This document shows positions 1 to 8,120 of a DNA stretch of 64,000 nucleotides, one piece after another. Under the pieces are notes generated by a model. It did not search any database, had not been told where the DNA came from, and saw only the letters and a list, made by a program, of their open reading frames with translations. The DNA comes from Oscillospiraceae bacterium. GTDB taxonomy: Bacteria; Bacillota_A; Clostridia; Oscillospirales; WRJC01. How positions within the stretch are numbered: position 1 is the stretch's first letter; each line of letters opens with the position of its first letter. The stretch lies in assembly GCA_009782405.1 (NCBI GenBank), contig WRJC01000010.1, positions 1-64,000 on the forward strand, read 5' to 3'. The position numbers were made by a program, and so were the translations under genes.

Positions 1-70
1 GTCAGGTTGACCTGATGTTAGCCCTTTTTTATTTCTTTCCGTTGAAATTCGGATAATCAAAATACAGCAC

Positions 71-119
71 AAATCCGAACGCTTCGCCAATTATGCGAAT
101 TGGCGCAGGGTTCGGATTT
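71..119. other. long imperfect hairpin downstream of tRNA-Leu
   Basis: Arms of 10 bp (71-80 with 110-119) and 8 bp (about CGCCAATT with AATTGGCG) are separated by a small internal loop. It lies just beyond the 3' end of tRNA-Leu on the minus strand, so it could end that transcript, although no clean T-run follows on that strand. Positions 1-70 hold a T-rich stretch and nothing I can name. Confidence 0.5.
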
Positions 120-129
120 GCGCTTATTT

Positions 130-213
130 TGGTGCGGGTGGTGGGACTTGAACCCACACGGTTTTACCCAAAGGTGTTTGAGACCTCCTCGTCTGCCATT
201 CCGACACACCCGC
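130..213 (-). tRNA. tRNA-Leu (anticodon CAA)
   Basis: The reverse strand folds as a long-variable-arm tRNA starting GCGGGTGTG and ending in an encoded CCA. The anticodon loop reads CTCAAAC, giving CAA (leucine), and the T-arm carries the usual GTTCAAGTCCC. The 84-nt length and the variable arm fit tRNA-Leu. Confidence 0.95.
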
Positions 214-238
214 ATGCCGCTTCCGCACAACGCATTCC

Positions 239-267
239 ATTATACCACATAAAAAACAAAAATGCAA
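239..267 (-). promoter_or_regulatory. sigma-A promoter of tRNA-Leu
   Basis: On the minus strand TTGCAT is followed after 17 bp by TATAAT, about 25 bp ahead of the mature tRNA 5' end. Between this promoter and the next gene (268-406) I see only AT-rich spacer. Confidence 0.8.
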
Positions 268-406
268 CACATTTGAAAACAAACTATATAATTTTTATTT
301 ATTTCCCCTGTATTTTGCATAACGAAAAAATATATCAATAATTTGCCAATCCTCGTTTCCCATAGCAATGCCCAAAAAATTTTCAAGGTCAAAATCGCAA
401 ATTTCG

Positions 407-435
407 TTGACAAATGACGCGCGCCGTGTTAAACT
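407..435 (+). promoter_or_regulatory. sigma-A promoter of the gene at 491
   Basis: TTGACA (407-412) is followed after 17 bp by TAAACT (430-435). Its position rules out the upstream in-frame ATG at 368 as the start of the next gene. Confidence 0.65.
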
Positions 436-490
436 GTACCTAGGCACAACGAAGTTGCGGCCGGAAAACGGCATGGGGGAAAATTGCAAA

Positions 491-868
491 ATGCCCGATT
501 TCATAAAAAATGCCATAAACAAGATAAAAGCCAAAATCAAAAAAAACGACGAAAACAACCCCGAATACAGGATCGAATTCGCCAATCGCATATCAAACAA
601 AGCGATAAAGTACGTAAGCGAGCGGCATGTCGATGCGTCAAGCGGAGAAGTGGCCGACACTGTCATCGGGAAAAACGGCTTTTTTTCCATAAACAAAAAC
701 AACGAAATATCAATTTACTGCGGGGGCGAGGAATTGTTCCGGGCGTTTGTGCCCGATCTGAAAGCCTATGAATTTTTGTCGCTCGAAGGGGCGGTTATGG
801 AAGCGGTGGATCTGGCATCCGGCAAGCCGAGGACTATAATCGCATACTATAAATATCACAGGCGGTGA
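491..868 (+). CDS. small conserved-looking protein of unknown function
   Basis: This is a 125-residue soluble protein that I do not recognise. It has a lysine-rich amphipathic N-terminus (residues 1-25, several KxKK runs), then a mixed alpha/beta body with a GKNGFF turn and a C-terminal strand ending YYKYHRR. No signal peptide or membrane segment is visible. The reading frame opens upstream at 368, but the promoter at 407-435 lies inside that extension, and GGGGGA at 475-480 sits about 10 bp before ATG 491, so I take 491. It faces trkH convergently, with about 100 bp of featureless sequence between. It is probably monocistronic. Confidence 0.6.
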   Translation: MPDFIKNAINKIKAKIKKNDENNPEYRIEFANRISNKAIKYVSERHVDASSGEVADTVIGKNGFFSINKNNEISIYCGGEELFRAFVPDLKAYEFLSLEGAVMEAVDLASGKPRTIIAYYKYHRR

Positions 869-974
869 GCCAAAATTGCATCCCTTTTCCGCATCGCTTG
901 CCGTTTTTTTGCATGATACCGCCGCCACAGCCAAAAGTCAAAAATATTTTGCAAATCAAATTTTTTTTGCGCGA

Positions 975-2480
975 TTATCCGGAGGCTTTCATGTTCGCGT
1001 ATTCTTTCGCGATTTTTTGCCTTGCCAGCGATATAGCCGCATATATTCCGATAAACACGATGAACACCTCGAGCCTGCCGAGTATCATCCCGGACATCAG
1101 CACGACGAGCGATCCGGCGGAAGCGCCCGCGTTCGTCAGCCCGTTTGAGATTCCCACCGTGCCGAAAGCCGAGGCAAATTCGAACATGGCGTCGAACAGC
1201 GGGCAATCGGCGGTCAAGGTCAAAAGCAGCGTCCCCACGATGAAAACGCCCATATAGCAGGCCACAAAACCGAAAGTGTCCTTTACAATCGCGTTGTCGA
1301 CCGGCATTTGTCCCTGCGCCCGGAAGTAAGTGAGTTCGGTCACTTTTCGCGCCGGGGAAATCCTGGTTTTCACGTTTTCTTTTGTGATCCGGATGAGCAA
1401 ATACGCTCGGAGCAATTTTATGCCGCCCGCAGTCGAGCCCACGCTCCCCCCTATGATCATGAGCGCCATGAGCAGCCCCAGCGCGAAAGGCGGCCAAAGC
1501 GAGTAGTCCATCGTGGAATATCCGGTCGTGGTGAAAGTGGTGACGACGCCAAACAGGGAATTAATCAGGCCTTCCCGGATGCCCATTCCCATTTTGTGCA
1601 TGAGAGAAAATGCGGCAAGGGGCACAAACACGCAAATCAGCCCTATCATGAAACGCACTTCGCTCACCCGCAGTATTTTGCGGAATTTCCCTTTTACCAA
1701 AAGCAGCAGCACGGAAAAGTTGGTGGAGCCCACAAGCATGAGCGCCACCGTCGTGATCTCGATTGCAAGGCTGTGGTACCCGCCGATGCTCTCTGCCTGC
1801 GTCGTGAATCCGGCAGTGGAGAGAGCGCACATGGAATGGCATAGCGCATCGAACAATTTCATCCCGAACAGGCGGTATGCAAGCGATCCCGCCGCGAGAA
1901 AACAGCTGTACAGCAAAAAAATGATCTGCGAAGTCCTTTTCAGGCTCGGCATGATCCTGTCGGGGTGGCCTTCCGCGCTGTAAAGATTCATGTTCTGCCT
2001 GTTTTGCACCAGCATGGCGATCATGATGATAAAGCCAAGCCCGCCGCAGTATTGCATGAATGCGCGGTGAAACAGGAAAATGTGCGGCATGAGCGCAACA
2101 TCCGCGACAGTCAGCCCGGTGGTAGTCCAGCCGCTGACCGATTCAAACAGCGCGAGCATAAAATTCAACTGCCCGCCCAACATGAACGGGGCGGCTCCTG
2201 CGAAAAAGGCGAAGCACCACGCGAACATGACGGGCAGGCTCCCCTTTTGCAGCGGCGACTGCCATTGCGTGGCCGGTTTTTCCTTTCGCGGCGCGCAAAA
2301 ACACAAAACAAGCCCCAAAACGACGGAAACCGCCGAAGGGAGCAAAAAGGCCGATATGTATTTTCCGTCTTCCGGGTAGAAGGGCACCACGGCAAGCGGC
2401 GCCGCAACGAGCAGGCCGACGAGCAGTATGAGCTTGCCGTAATTGCTGCTCTCGGAGACGAATTTTTTGAAATTGGCCAC
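975..2480 (-). CDS. trkH: TrkH/KtrB-type potassium channel subunit
   Basis: The 501-residue membrane protein has about ten hydrophobic segments arranged as the repeated M1-P-M2 units of TrkH/KtrB. It includes pore-loop sequences such as SGWTTTGL, STAGFTT, TTFTTTGYST and a final FASAFGTVG, whose glycines form the K+ filter in this family. It would import K+ across the cytoplasmic membrane, gated by the adjacent TrkA ring. The start is GTG at 2480, 8 nt after the trkA stop, with GGTGA as a weak ribosome site. It is the last gene of a four-gene operon (flavodiiron protein, rubredoxin, trkA, trkH). Confidence 0.92.
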   Translation of the reverse strand: MANFKKFVSESSNYGKLILLVGLLVAAPLAVVPFYPEDGKYISAFLLPSAVSVVLGLVLCFCAPRKEKPATQWQSPLQKGSLPVMFAWCFAFFAGAAPFMLGGQLNFMLALFESVSGWTTTGLTVADVALMPHIFLFHRAFMQYCGGLGFIIMIAMLVQNRQNMNLYSAEGHPDRIMPSLKRTSQIIFLLYSCFLAAGSLAYRLFGMKLFDALCHSMCALSTAGFTTQAESIGGYHSLAIEITTVALMLVGSTNFSVLLLLVKGKFRKILRVSEVRFMIGLICVFVPLAAFSLMHKMGMGIREGLINSLFGVVTTFTTTGYSTMDYSLWPPFALGLLMALMIIGGSVGSTAGGIKLLRAYLLIRITKENVKTRISPARKVTELTYFRAQGQMPVDNAIVKDTFGFVACYMGVFIVGTLLLTLTADCPLFDAMFEFASAFGTVGISNGLTNAGASAGSLVVLMSGMILGRLEVFIVFIGIYAAISLARQKIAKEYANMKASG

Positions 2481-2488
2481 TTATACGG

Positions 2489-3154
2489 TCACCGTCCCGT
2501 CAATTCGCGGATTGCCGCCATTTCGTGCTCGTCCGTCGAGATGAGCACCAGCACGTCCCCGGAGAGTATGCGGGTGTCGCCGCGGGGCACCATGCCCTTG
2601 TCGCCGCGCAATATGCAGCCGATGATGACTTCCTTGGGCAAATTCAGTTCCCACAGCTTTTTGTCCGCGGCGGGCGCATTTTGGGAAATTGGCAGCTGCG
2701 CTATTTTTATCTGCCCCTTTCCCACCGGCGCCAGCGTGGTCATTTCATCCATGAACGCTTGCTGCTCGATGATTCCTGCGATTGCGTTGATGGCGCACAC
2801 CACGGAATCTATGCCCATGCGATAGAAAAACTCCGTTTTTTTTGGGTCGGAAATGATCGCGACGGTTTTCTTGACTTTGAATTTCTTTTTGCAAAGCTCG
2901 CAGATCACGAGGTTGTCGTCGTCCCGGTCGGTGAGCGCGATCGCTATGTCGGCGCCGTAGGCGTTGGCGTCCTCCAAAATGAACGGCTTGGAACCGTCGC
3001 CGTTGAACACGCTGAGCTTTTCGATTTCGGCCAATGACTTGCAGTTGGCCAAATCCTCGTTCACCGCAGTGACGCTGTACCCCTTTTTTATCAGCGAGGC
3101 GGCGAGGGATTTCGTCCTTTTGAAGCCGCCGATCAATAATACCCGTTTTTTCAT
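2489..3154 (-). CDS. trkA: TrkA/KtrA-type RCK regulator of K+ uptake
   Basis: This is a 221-residue cytoplasmic protein with one RCK unit. The N-terminal Rossmann domain begins KRVLLIGGFKRT. The family glycine motif GxGxxG is altered to GGFKRT, so nucleotide preference may differ. The acidic end of beta-2 and the ALTDRDDDN helix follow, and a TrkA-C domain covers about residues 140-220 (RGDKGMVPRGDTRILSGD). It gates TrkH in response to nucleotides. It starts 12 nt after the rubredoxin stop and is followed 8 nt later by trkH, so the pair is co-transcribed with the oxygen-defence genes. Confidence 0.9.
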   Translation of the reverse strand: MKKRVLLIGGFKRTKSLAASLIKKGYSVTAVNEDLANCKSLAEIEKLSVFNGDGSKPFILEDANAYGADIAIALTDRDDDNLVICELCKKKFKVKKTVAIISDPKKTEFFYRMGIDSVVCAINAIAGIIEQQAFMDEMTTLAPVGKGQIKIAQLPISQNAPAADKKLWELNLPKEVIIGCILRGDKGMVPRGDTRILSGDVLVLISTDEHEMAAIRELTGR

Positions 3155-3166
3155 ACGTTGGTCTTT

Positions 3167-3322
3167 CTAATCCGATTCGGCAAATTCGTCTTTTCCCAAC
3201 CCGCAAACGGGGCAGGCGAAATCGTCCGGGAGTTCCTCCCATTTTGTCCCGGGCTCGATCCCGTTGTCCGGGTCTCCCGCAGCTTCGTCATACACATAGC
3301 CGCATACGCATTCGTATTTCAT
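3167..3322 (-). CDS. rubredoxin
   Basis: The 51-residue protein has two CxxCG/CPVCG knuckles (CVCGYVYD near the N-terminus and [11 protein letters not shown] near the C-terminus) that bind one Fe(SCys)4 centre, together with the family's [18 protein letters not shown] core. It should deliver electrons to the flavodiiron protein encoded just upstream. The start ATG at 3322 is set by AAAGGAGG about 9 nt ahead, and the open frame upstream of it is non-homologous. It lies 28 nt after the flavodiiron stop and 12 nt before trkA, inside one operon. Confidence 0.95.
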   Translation of the reverse strand: MKYECVCGYVYDEAAGDPDNGIEPGTKWEELPDDFACPVCGLGKDEFAESD

Positions 3323-3350
3323 TGATAAAGTCCCTCCTTTATTTTGTTTG

Positions 3351-5195
3351 TCATAATTTGGCGAAATCGCCCGCCCCGTGTTTGCAGATGGGGCAGATGA
3401 AATCGTCCGGAAGCTCCTCGCCTTCGCGCACATATCCGCATATCTTGCACACATACCCGCTTTTTTTATCCGTTTTCGGGGCGGGATCCGGCTTGATGTG
3501 GTCGAAATAATAGCGGTACGTCACGCTGGGTTCGTCCGAAACGGCAAACGCCTGCGTGACCTCGGCGAAAAACACGGTGTGGGTCCCGCAGTCGTAAGAA
3601 CCGGTCACTTTGGCCGAGATCACGCTGTTGGAGCAATCCGGCAGATACCTGATTCCGTTGGCGGTCCGGGCGTCCCCGCATCCTGCGAATTTGTCGGCGT
3701 CCCTGCCGCTTTGGAAGCCGAAACGTTTTATCGCCTCGAAGGGCGTGCCCTCGGTCAGCACGGAGAGGTTGAATTCCCCGCTCTTTTGGAGCATGTCGTG
3801 CGTGTGGTTGGCCTTGCTGACAGATATGGATACGCACAGCGGGGATGAGGTTATTTGGGCGGCGGTGTTGATTATGCAGCCGTTGTCCAAGCCGTCGGCG
3901 CGGGCGCTCAGGACGAAAAGCCCGTATGACAGCCTATGCATGGTCTCCGCGTCTATTTCGCCGCCGGCGCCCGGAACCGCGCGGCCGGCTTTCGGCTTGG
4001 GGAAAGTGCCGGCGATCGCCTCCGCCAGAGCGGCGATGTCCGAGAGCTGCTTCGCCTTCACGCCGGACTTTATATTCAACGCATCGCCTATGATGTTCAT
4101 ATTCTTGCACTTTTCGAGCTTTGCGCGGATAAGGGTTCCGCTGGCTGCGGCCCAGGATCCGTTTTCGATTATCGCCACGGTGCGGTTTTGGATGTTGTGC
4201 GCGGCAAGATCGTTGACAAGTTCCTCCATGGATATGAATATCCCGGCGTTGTAGGTCGGCGAGGCGAATACGAGATGGCTCCACTTGAATGCGGCCGACA
4301 CGATTTCGGAAGCCGGGGTGACCGAAACGTCGTACATCTCCGTGTTTATGCCAAAGCCCCGCAAGTTTGAAGCGAGTATCTCCGCCGCGTTTTCGGTGTT
4401 GCCGTAAATGGAGGCATAGGCTATCATGACCCCTTGCCGCTCGGGCTCGTAGCGGCTCCAGCGCGCGTATTTTGAAATTATGTCCTTGAAATTTTTGCGC
4501 CAGACAAATCCGTGCAGCGGGCATATCAGCTTGATGTCCAAAGCCGACGCCTTTTCGAGGATCGATTTGGCCTGCTCCCCGTATTTGCCGACGATATTGG
4601 CGTAATACCGCCTCGCTTCGTCCATGTAGTCCCTTTCGAAATCCACTTCGTCGGAAAACAGCGCGCCGTTGAGCGCCCCGAAACTCCCGAAAGCATCTGC
4701 GGAAAACAGTATTTTGCCCGCAGAATCATAGGTGACCATGACTTCGGGCCAGTGTACCATCGGTGCCATGACAAAATTGAGCTTATGCCTGCCGGTTTCA
4801 AGCGCGTCCGTTTCAGTGACTGCGAGAAACCGGGAAGAAAAATCGAAATCATTGAACTGATTGACAAACGCCAATGTTTTCGCATTGCCGACGAGTTTCA
4901 TTTCGGGATATTTTTCCGCCAGTTCGCAAACTACGGACGCATGGTCGGGCTCCACGTGCTGGACGACGAGGTAATCGAGCCTGCGGCCGCCCAGCGCCTC
5001 GGCGAGATTTTCCAAGAACCTTTGCCGCACCGCCTTGTCCACCGTGTCGAACAATACGGTCTTTTCGTCAATCAGAAGATACGAATTGTACGAAACGCCG
5101 CGCGGAACGGAATATACCCCCTCGAACATCGCCAACCGCCGGTCGTTCGCGCCGACCCAAATCAAATCGTCTGTTACTTTTTTTAAGCAGTGCAT
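3351..5195 (-). CDS. fprA: multidomain flavodiiron protein (diiron, flavodoxin, flavin reductase, rubredoxin)
   Basis: The 614-residue enzyme reduces O2 to water and/or NO to N2O. The metallo-beta-lactamase-fold domain (1-250) keeps the whole diiron set: H80, E82, D84, H148, D167 and H228. A flavodoxin domain (about 255-400, [13 protein letters not shown]) binds FMN. A flavin-reductase-like domain follows (about 425-560, SYGLFVLSA). The C-terminus (571-614) is a second rubredoxin-type domain with CKICGYV and CPICKHG. This fusion lets one chain take electrons from NAD(P)H-flavin and rubredoxin routes; which one is used cannot be read from sequence. RBS AAAGGATG precedes ATG 5195. It heads the operon with free rubredoxin, trkA and trkH. 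Confidence 0.93.
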   Translation of the reverse strand: MHCLKKVTDDLIWVGANDRRLAMFEGVYSVPRGVSYNSYLLIDEKTVLFDTVDKAVRQRFLENLAEALGGRRLDYLVVQHVEPDHASVVCELAEKYPEMKLVGNAKTLAFVNQFNDFDFSSRFLAVTETDALETGRHKLNFVMAPMVHWPEVMVTYDSAGKILFSADAFGSFGALNGALFSDEVDFERDYMDEARRYYANIVGKYGEQAKSILEKASALDIKLICPLHGFVWRKNFKDIISKYARWSRYEPERQGVMIAYASIYGNTENAAEILASNLRGFGINTEMYDVSVTPASEIVSAAFKWSHLVFASPTYNAGIFISMEELVNDLAAHNIQNRTVAIIENGSWAAASGTLIRAKLEKCKNMNIIGDALNIKSGVKAKQLSDIAALAEAIAGTFPKPKAGRAVPGAGGEIDAETMHRLSYGLFVLSARADGLDNGCIINTAAQITSSPLCVSISVSKANHTHDMLQKSGEFNLSVLTEGTPFEAIKRFGFQSGRDADKFAGCGDARTANGIRYLPDCSNSVISAKVTGSYDCGTHTVFFAEVTQAFAVSDEPSVTYRYYFDHIKPDPAPKTDKKSGYVCKICGYVREGEELPDDFICPICKHGAGDFAKL

Positions 5196-5248
5196 AAAAT
5201 TTCATCCTTTTGTAATTTAAAATTGGAAATTTTTGTTTTCCGTTTCCC

Positions 5249-5277
5249 ATTATACCATTTTTTTCCGGCTTATGCAA
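5249..5277 (-). promoter_or_regulatory. sigma-A promoter of the fprA-rubredoxin-trkAH operon
   Basis: Minus-strand TTGCAT, 17 bp, TATAAT, about 55 bp ahead of the fprA ATG. It stands back to back with the promoter of the LuxR gene, leaving 47 bp between the two -35 boxes for shared control. Confidence 0.8.
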
Positions 5278-5324
5278 TAGGTTTTCGCAAATTGCGGAAA
5301 TTTTTGTTGATTTGGCCAATTGCC

Positions 5325-5353
5325 TTGACAAACAAAAGCTTGCCGTGTATAAT
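5325..5353 (+). promoter_or_regulatory. sigma-A promoter of the MalT-like regulator
   Basis: A perfect consensus TTGACA (5325-5330), 17 bp, TATAAT (5348-5353). The leader to the start codon is about 70 nt. Confidence 0.85.
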
Positions 5354-5426
5354 GTATGGTAATATGCAGCACATAATTATCGAGTGTCATTTTATGAATC
5401 GTGAAATATTTTAAGGGGGCTAATAT

Positions 5427-8018
5427 GTGGAAATGGCAGGTAATTTTGATGAATTTGACACAGAAGGTTCGCTCCCCGGCGCACACCATATGCCGCGCCC
5501 GCGGATTGACAAACTGCTCGACGCCGCCACCCGCGGCAAATTGGTTTATGTGATCGCCGGGGCCGGGTACGGGAAGACCCAGGCGGTGCGCCACTATATC
5601 GGAAAACAGAAAGATGCCGTGGTGAGATGGGTCCAGCTTGGCGAAAATGACAACATCGGTTCGCGCTACTGGGAAAACCTCACGCACAACATTTCCCTCG
5701 ACAACCCGGATTTGGCCGACAGCTTGCGCGAGTTCGGCTTCCCCGAAACATCCCTGCGATTCAGGCAATTTGCCGCAATCCTCAAAACCGCGGAACACCG
5801 CTCAAAAAAAACCTTCCTCGTGCTGGATGATTTTCACCTGATCCATTCCGAGCAGTCGCTGGCTTTCGCCGAACGCTGCGCCTACCTGCATATCCCCGGC
5901 GCGTGCGTGATCGTCATTTCCAGAAAGGAACCGGAAATGAATATAGTCCCGCTGCTGGCCAAGGGGCAGGCGCACATCATAACGGAAGAAGAACTGCGTT
6001 TCACGGCCGAGGAGATTTCGGATTTTCTGAAAGGGAGCGAAATTGCGTTTTCCGCGAAAAATCTCCCGCAAATCATAGAAGCCACCAAAGGCTGGGCGCT
6101 GGCAATCCGGCTTTTGTCGCTGACCTTGAAAAGGCTGCCGTCAAGCCTTGGCTTCGCCCTCGAAACCATGAAGCAGAACATTTTCAAATCGATGGAAATC
6201 GAGGCTTTCGACGGGTTTCCCGAAAGCACGAAAAAAGCTATGGTGAAGCTGTCGCTGACATCCGGCCTGCCCGCGGCGATATCGCAAAAACTTTTTGAAG
6301 GCGCTTCGTTTTTGGGCGAATCGCCCGAGCTCGCCTCATTCGTATGGTTCGACAGCCTGACGGGGGAATACAGGGTGCATCCGCTGTACTGGGAATTTTT
6401 GCAAAGCAAGCATTTCATCCTCTCCGACGCCGAAAAAGAGGAGACATACCGGCAAGCGGCAAAATGGTGCATGAAAAACAACTTTCATTTGGACGCCATG
6501 CATTATTTCGCCAAATTGCGCGATTTTGGGCAGATGGTGGCAAATTTCCTGTCTTTCCCCTTTAAGCTGCCCCCTGACGCTTGCGAATATTTTTTGGGCA
6601 TTTTGGAAGCTTTGGGCTTGGACGGCGAAAAACAGGGCGACACCGACGCCCTGCTTTTGAAATATCTGTTCACGCCCCATTTGCTCATGGGGATCGGCAG
6701 GTATGAAGAAGCAAAAAAAATATATTGCGAAGTCGTGGAAAAATGGGAAAATTCCGAATTCCCGCTTTCGGTGAACCTCGTGTATGCCGCTTACGGCGGC
6801 CTGACATACATCAACGTCCAGACATGCACAGCGACGCACGACTATGCTTTCGGCGAATATTTGAGAAGGGCGATCGGGCATCTGAAAAAATCGAACCTTC
6901 CCACGGTAAAACTCTCGGGGTCTTTTGCCGTGGCCGACGTGCGCTCGTTTGCCTGCTTGGTCGGCGAAGGCGCGGATATGGCGGAAATCGCCCTTTTCCA
7001 AGAAATATCGGCCCAGGCCGCCCGCTATGTCGCAGAAAGCGATTATTCCAGCTACTACGGCTACGACGACCTTTTGTCGTGCGAACTCGCTTTTTTCAAA
7101 AATCGGCTCGATGATGCGAGAAGCTTCGCCCATGAAGCGATTTTGAAGGCCCGCGAAAAAAAGCAGTACAACGTGGAAATGATGGCCGCCGGCTATTTGC
7201 TCCGTATTTCCGCCTGCGAAGGGGACGCCTTGCTGTCCAAGGAAATATTGAAGCAAATGGAAGAGCATTTGAAAAACCCGAATTTTTGGAACCGCCAGCT
7301 GCTCTACGATTTGTTCGCGGGCTTTTTTTATCTCCAGATCGGATTGAACCGGATGGCGCCCTCGCGCATGTTCATGGAGGAAAGGGAGACGCCGAACGAA
7401 GTCCATGTCCCCGTCCAGGAGCTTATCGTTTGCGCGAAAAACTATATTTCCCTCAAAAAATACAACCAGGCGCTCGTGGTGCTGTGCAATTCATACCCCA
7501 GGGAACCAAAAGAGCGTTTTTTGCTCGGGGAGCTGACGCTTGCGCTGCTTTCCGCCGCCGCGCGCATAAAGACGGGAGATGTCCGGGGCGCGATGAAAGA
7601 CTTTGAAAAGGCGTATGCGCTTTCGTGCGGGGGCGAATTTGAAATGCCGTTTATCGAGCTCGGCAGAAACCTGCATCCGCTGGCAGAGGCCGCCCTGAAG
7701 CAGGAAAATTTCGCCGCAGGCGAAAAATGGCTCAAAACGCTCGCGCGCAAAGCCTCAATTTACGCAAAGAAATCCGCCTTTGTCGCAAACTCGTTCAAAA
7801 TGGGCAAAGAAGCCGAAAGCGGCGTGCAGCTGTCGGACCGGGAGCGGGAGGTCATGAACGATCTGTATCATGGGCTTTCCCGCGACGAAATAGCGGCAAA
7901 CCGGTATTTGTCCATAAACACCGTCAAAAAAATCCTTCAGTCGGCGTATATAAAATTGGATGCGAACAACAACGTGGACGCCGTCCGCATCGCATTGGAA
8001 AAAAAATTGGTCGAATGA
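5427..8018 (+). CDS. MalT-like LuxR-family ATP-dependent transcriptional regulator
   Basis: The 863-residue protein has the STAND architecture of MalT. The NTPase has Walker A GAGYGKT (about residues 45-52) and Walker B FLVLDDF (about 128-134). A winged-helix and arm region follows, then a long TPR-like helical repeat domain (about 340-780), and finally a LuxR-type helix-turn-helix (about 795-863; LSDREREVMNDL and LSINTVKKIL). Such proteins activate promoters after binding an inducer and ATP. The start is taken as GTG 5427, 7 nt after AAGGGGG; ATG 5433 is the alternative. It has its own promoter and precedes two hydrogenase-domain sensor kinases that lack any DNA-binding output, so it is a candidate effector for them. 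That link is inference from position. Confidence 0.88.
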   Translation: MEMAGNFDEFDTEGSLPGAHHMPRPRIDKLLDAATRGKLVYVIAGAGYGKTQAVRHYIGKQKDAVVRWVQLGENDNIGSRYWENLTHNISLDNPDLADSLREFGFPETSLRFRQFAAILKTAEHRSKKTFLVLDDFHLIHSEQSLAFAERCAYLHIPGACVIVISRKEPEMNIVPLLAKGQAHIITEEELRFTAEEISDFLKGSEIAFSAKNLPQIIEATKGWALAIRLLSLTLKRLPSSLGFALETMKQNIFKSMEIEAFDGFPESTKKAMVKLSLTSGLPAAISQKLFEGASFLGESPELASFVWFDSLTGEYRVHPLYWEFLQSKHFILSDAEKEETYRQAAKWCMKNNFHLDAMHYFAKLRDFGQMVANFLSFPFKLPPDACEYFLGILEALGLDGEKQGDTDALLLKYLFTPHLLMGIGRYEEAKKIYCEVVEKWENSEFPLSVNLVYAAYGGLTYINVQTCTATHDYAFGEYLRRAIGHLKKSNLPTVKLSGSFAVADVRSFACLVGEGADMAEIALFQEISAQAARYVAESDYSSYYGYDDLLSCELAFFKNRLDDARSFAHEAILKAREKKQYNVEMMAAGYLLRISACEGDALLSKEILKQMEEHLKNPNFWNRQLLYDLFAGFFYLQIGLNRMAPSRMFMEERETPNEVHVPVQELIVCAKNYISLKKYNQALVVLCNSYPREPKERFLLGELTLALLSAAARIKTGDVRGAMKDFEKAYALSCGGEFEMPFIELGRNLHPLAEAALKQENFAAGEKWLKTLARKASIYAKKSAFVANSFKMGKEAESGVQLSDREREVMNDLYHGLSRDEIAANRYLSINTVKKILQSAYIKLDANNNVDAVRIALEKKLVE

Positions 8019-8045
8019 TTAATTTTTATTTTTTCGCCGAAATGG

Positions 8046-8074
8046 TTGACTTTTGCATGATGTTATGCTATAAT
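8046..8074 (+). promoter_or_regulatory. sigma-A promoter of the sensor-kinase pair
   Basis: TTGACT (8046-8051), 17 bp, TATAAT (8069-8074). It lies 45 bp before the kinase start codon and just after the LuxR gene ends. Confidence 0.8.
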
Positions 8075-8120
8075 GCCCTAACGGATGAAAGAAAAACTAA
8101 CTTGGTGGGGTGATTTTTTT

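Noticed and set aside
3323..3454. Longer N-terminal form of rubredoxin
   Set aside because: The extra 44 residues are the end of the flavodiiron gene read in another frame; AAAGGAGG fixes the start at 3322.
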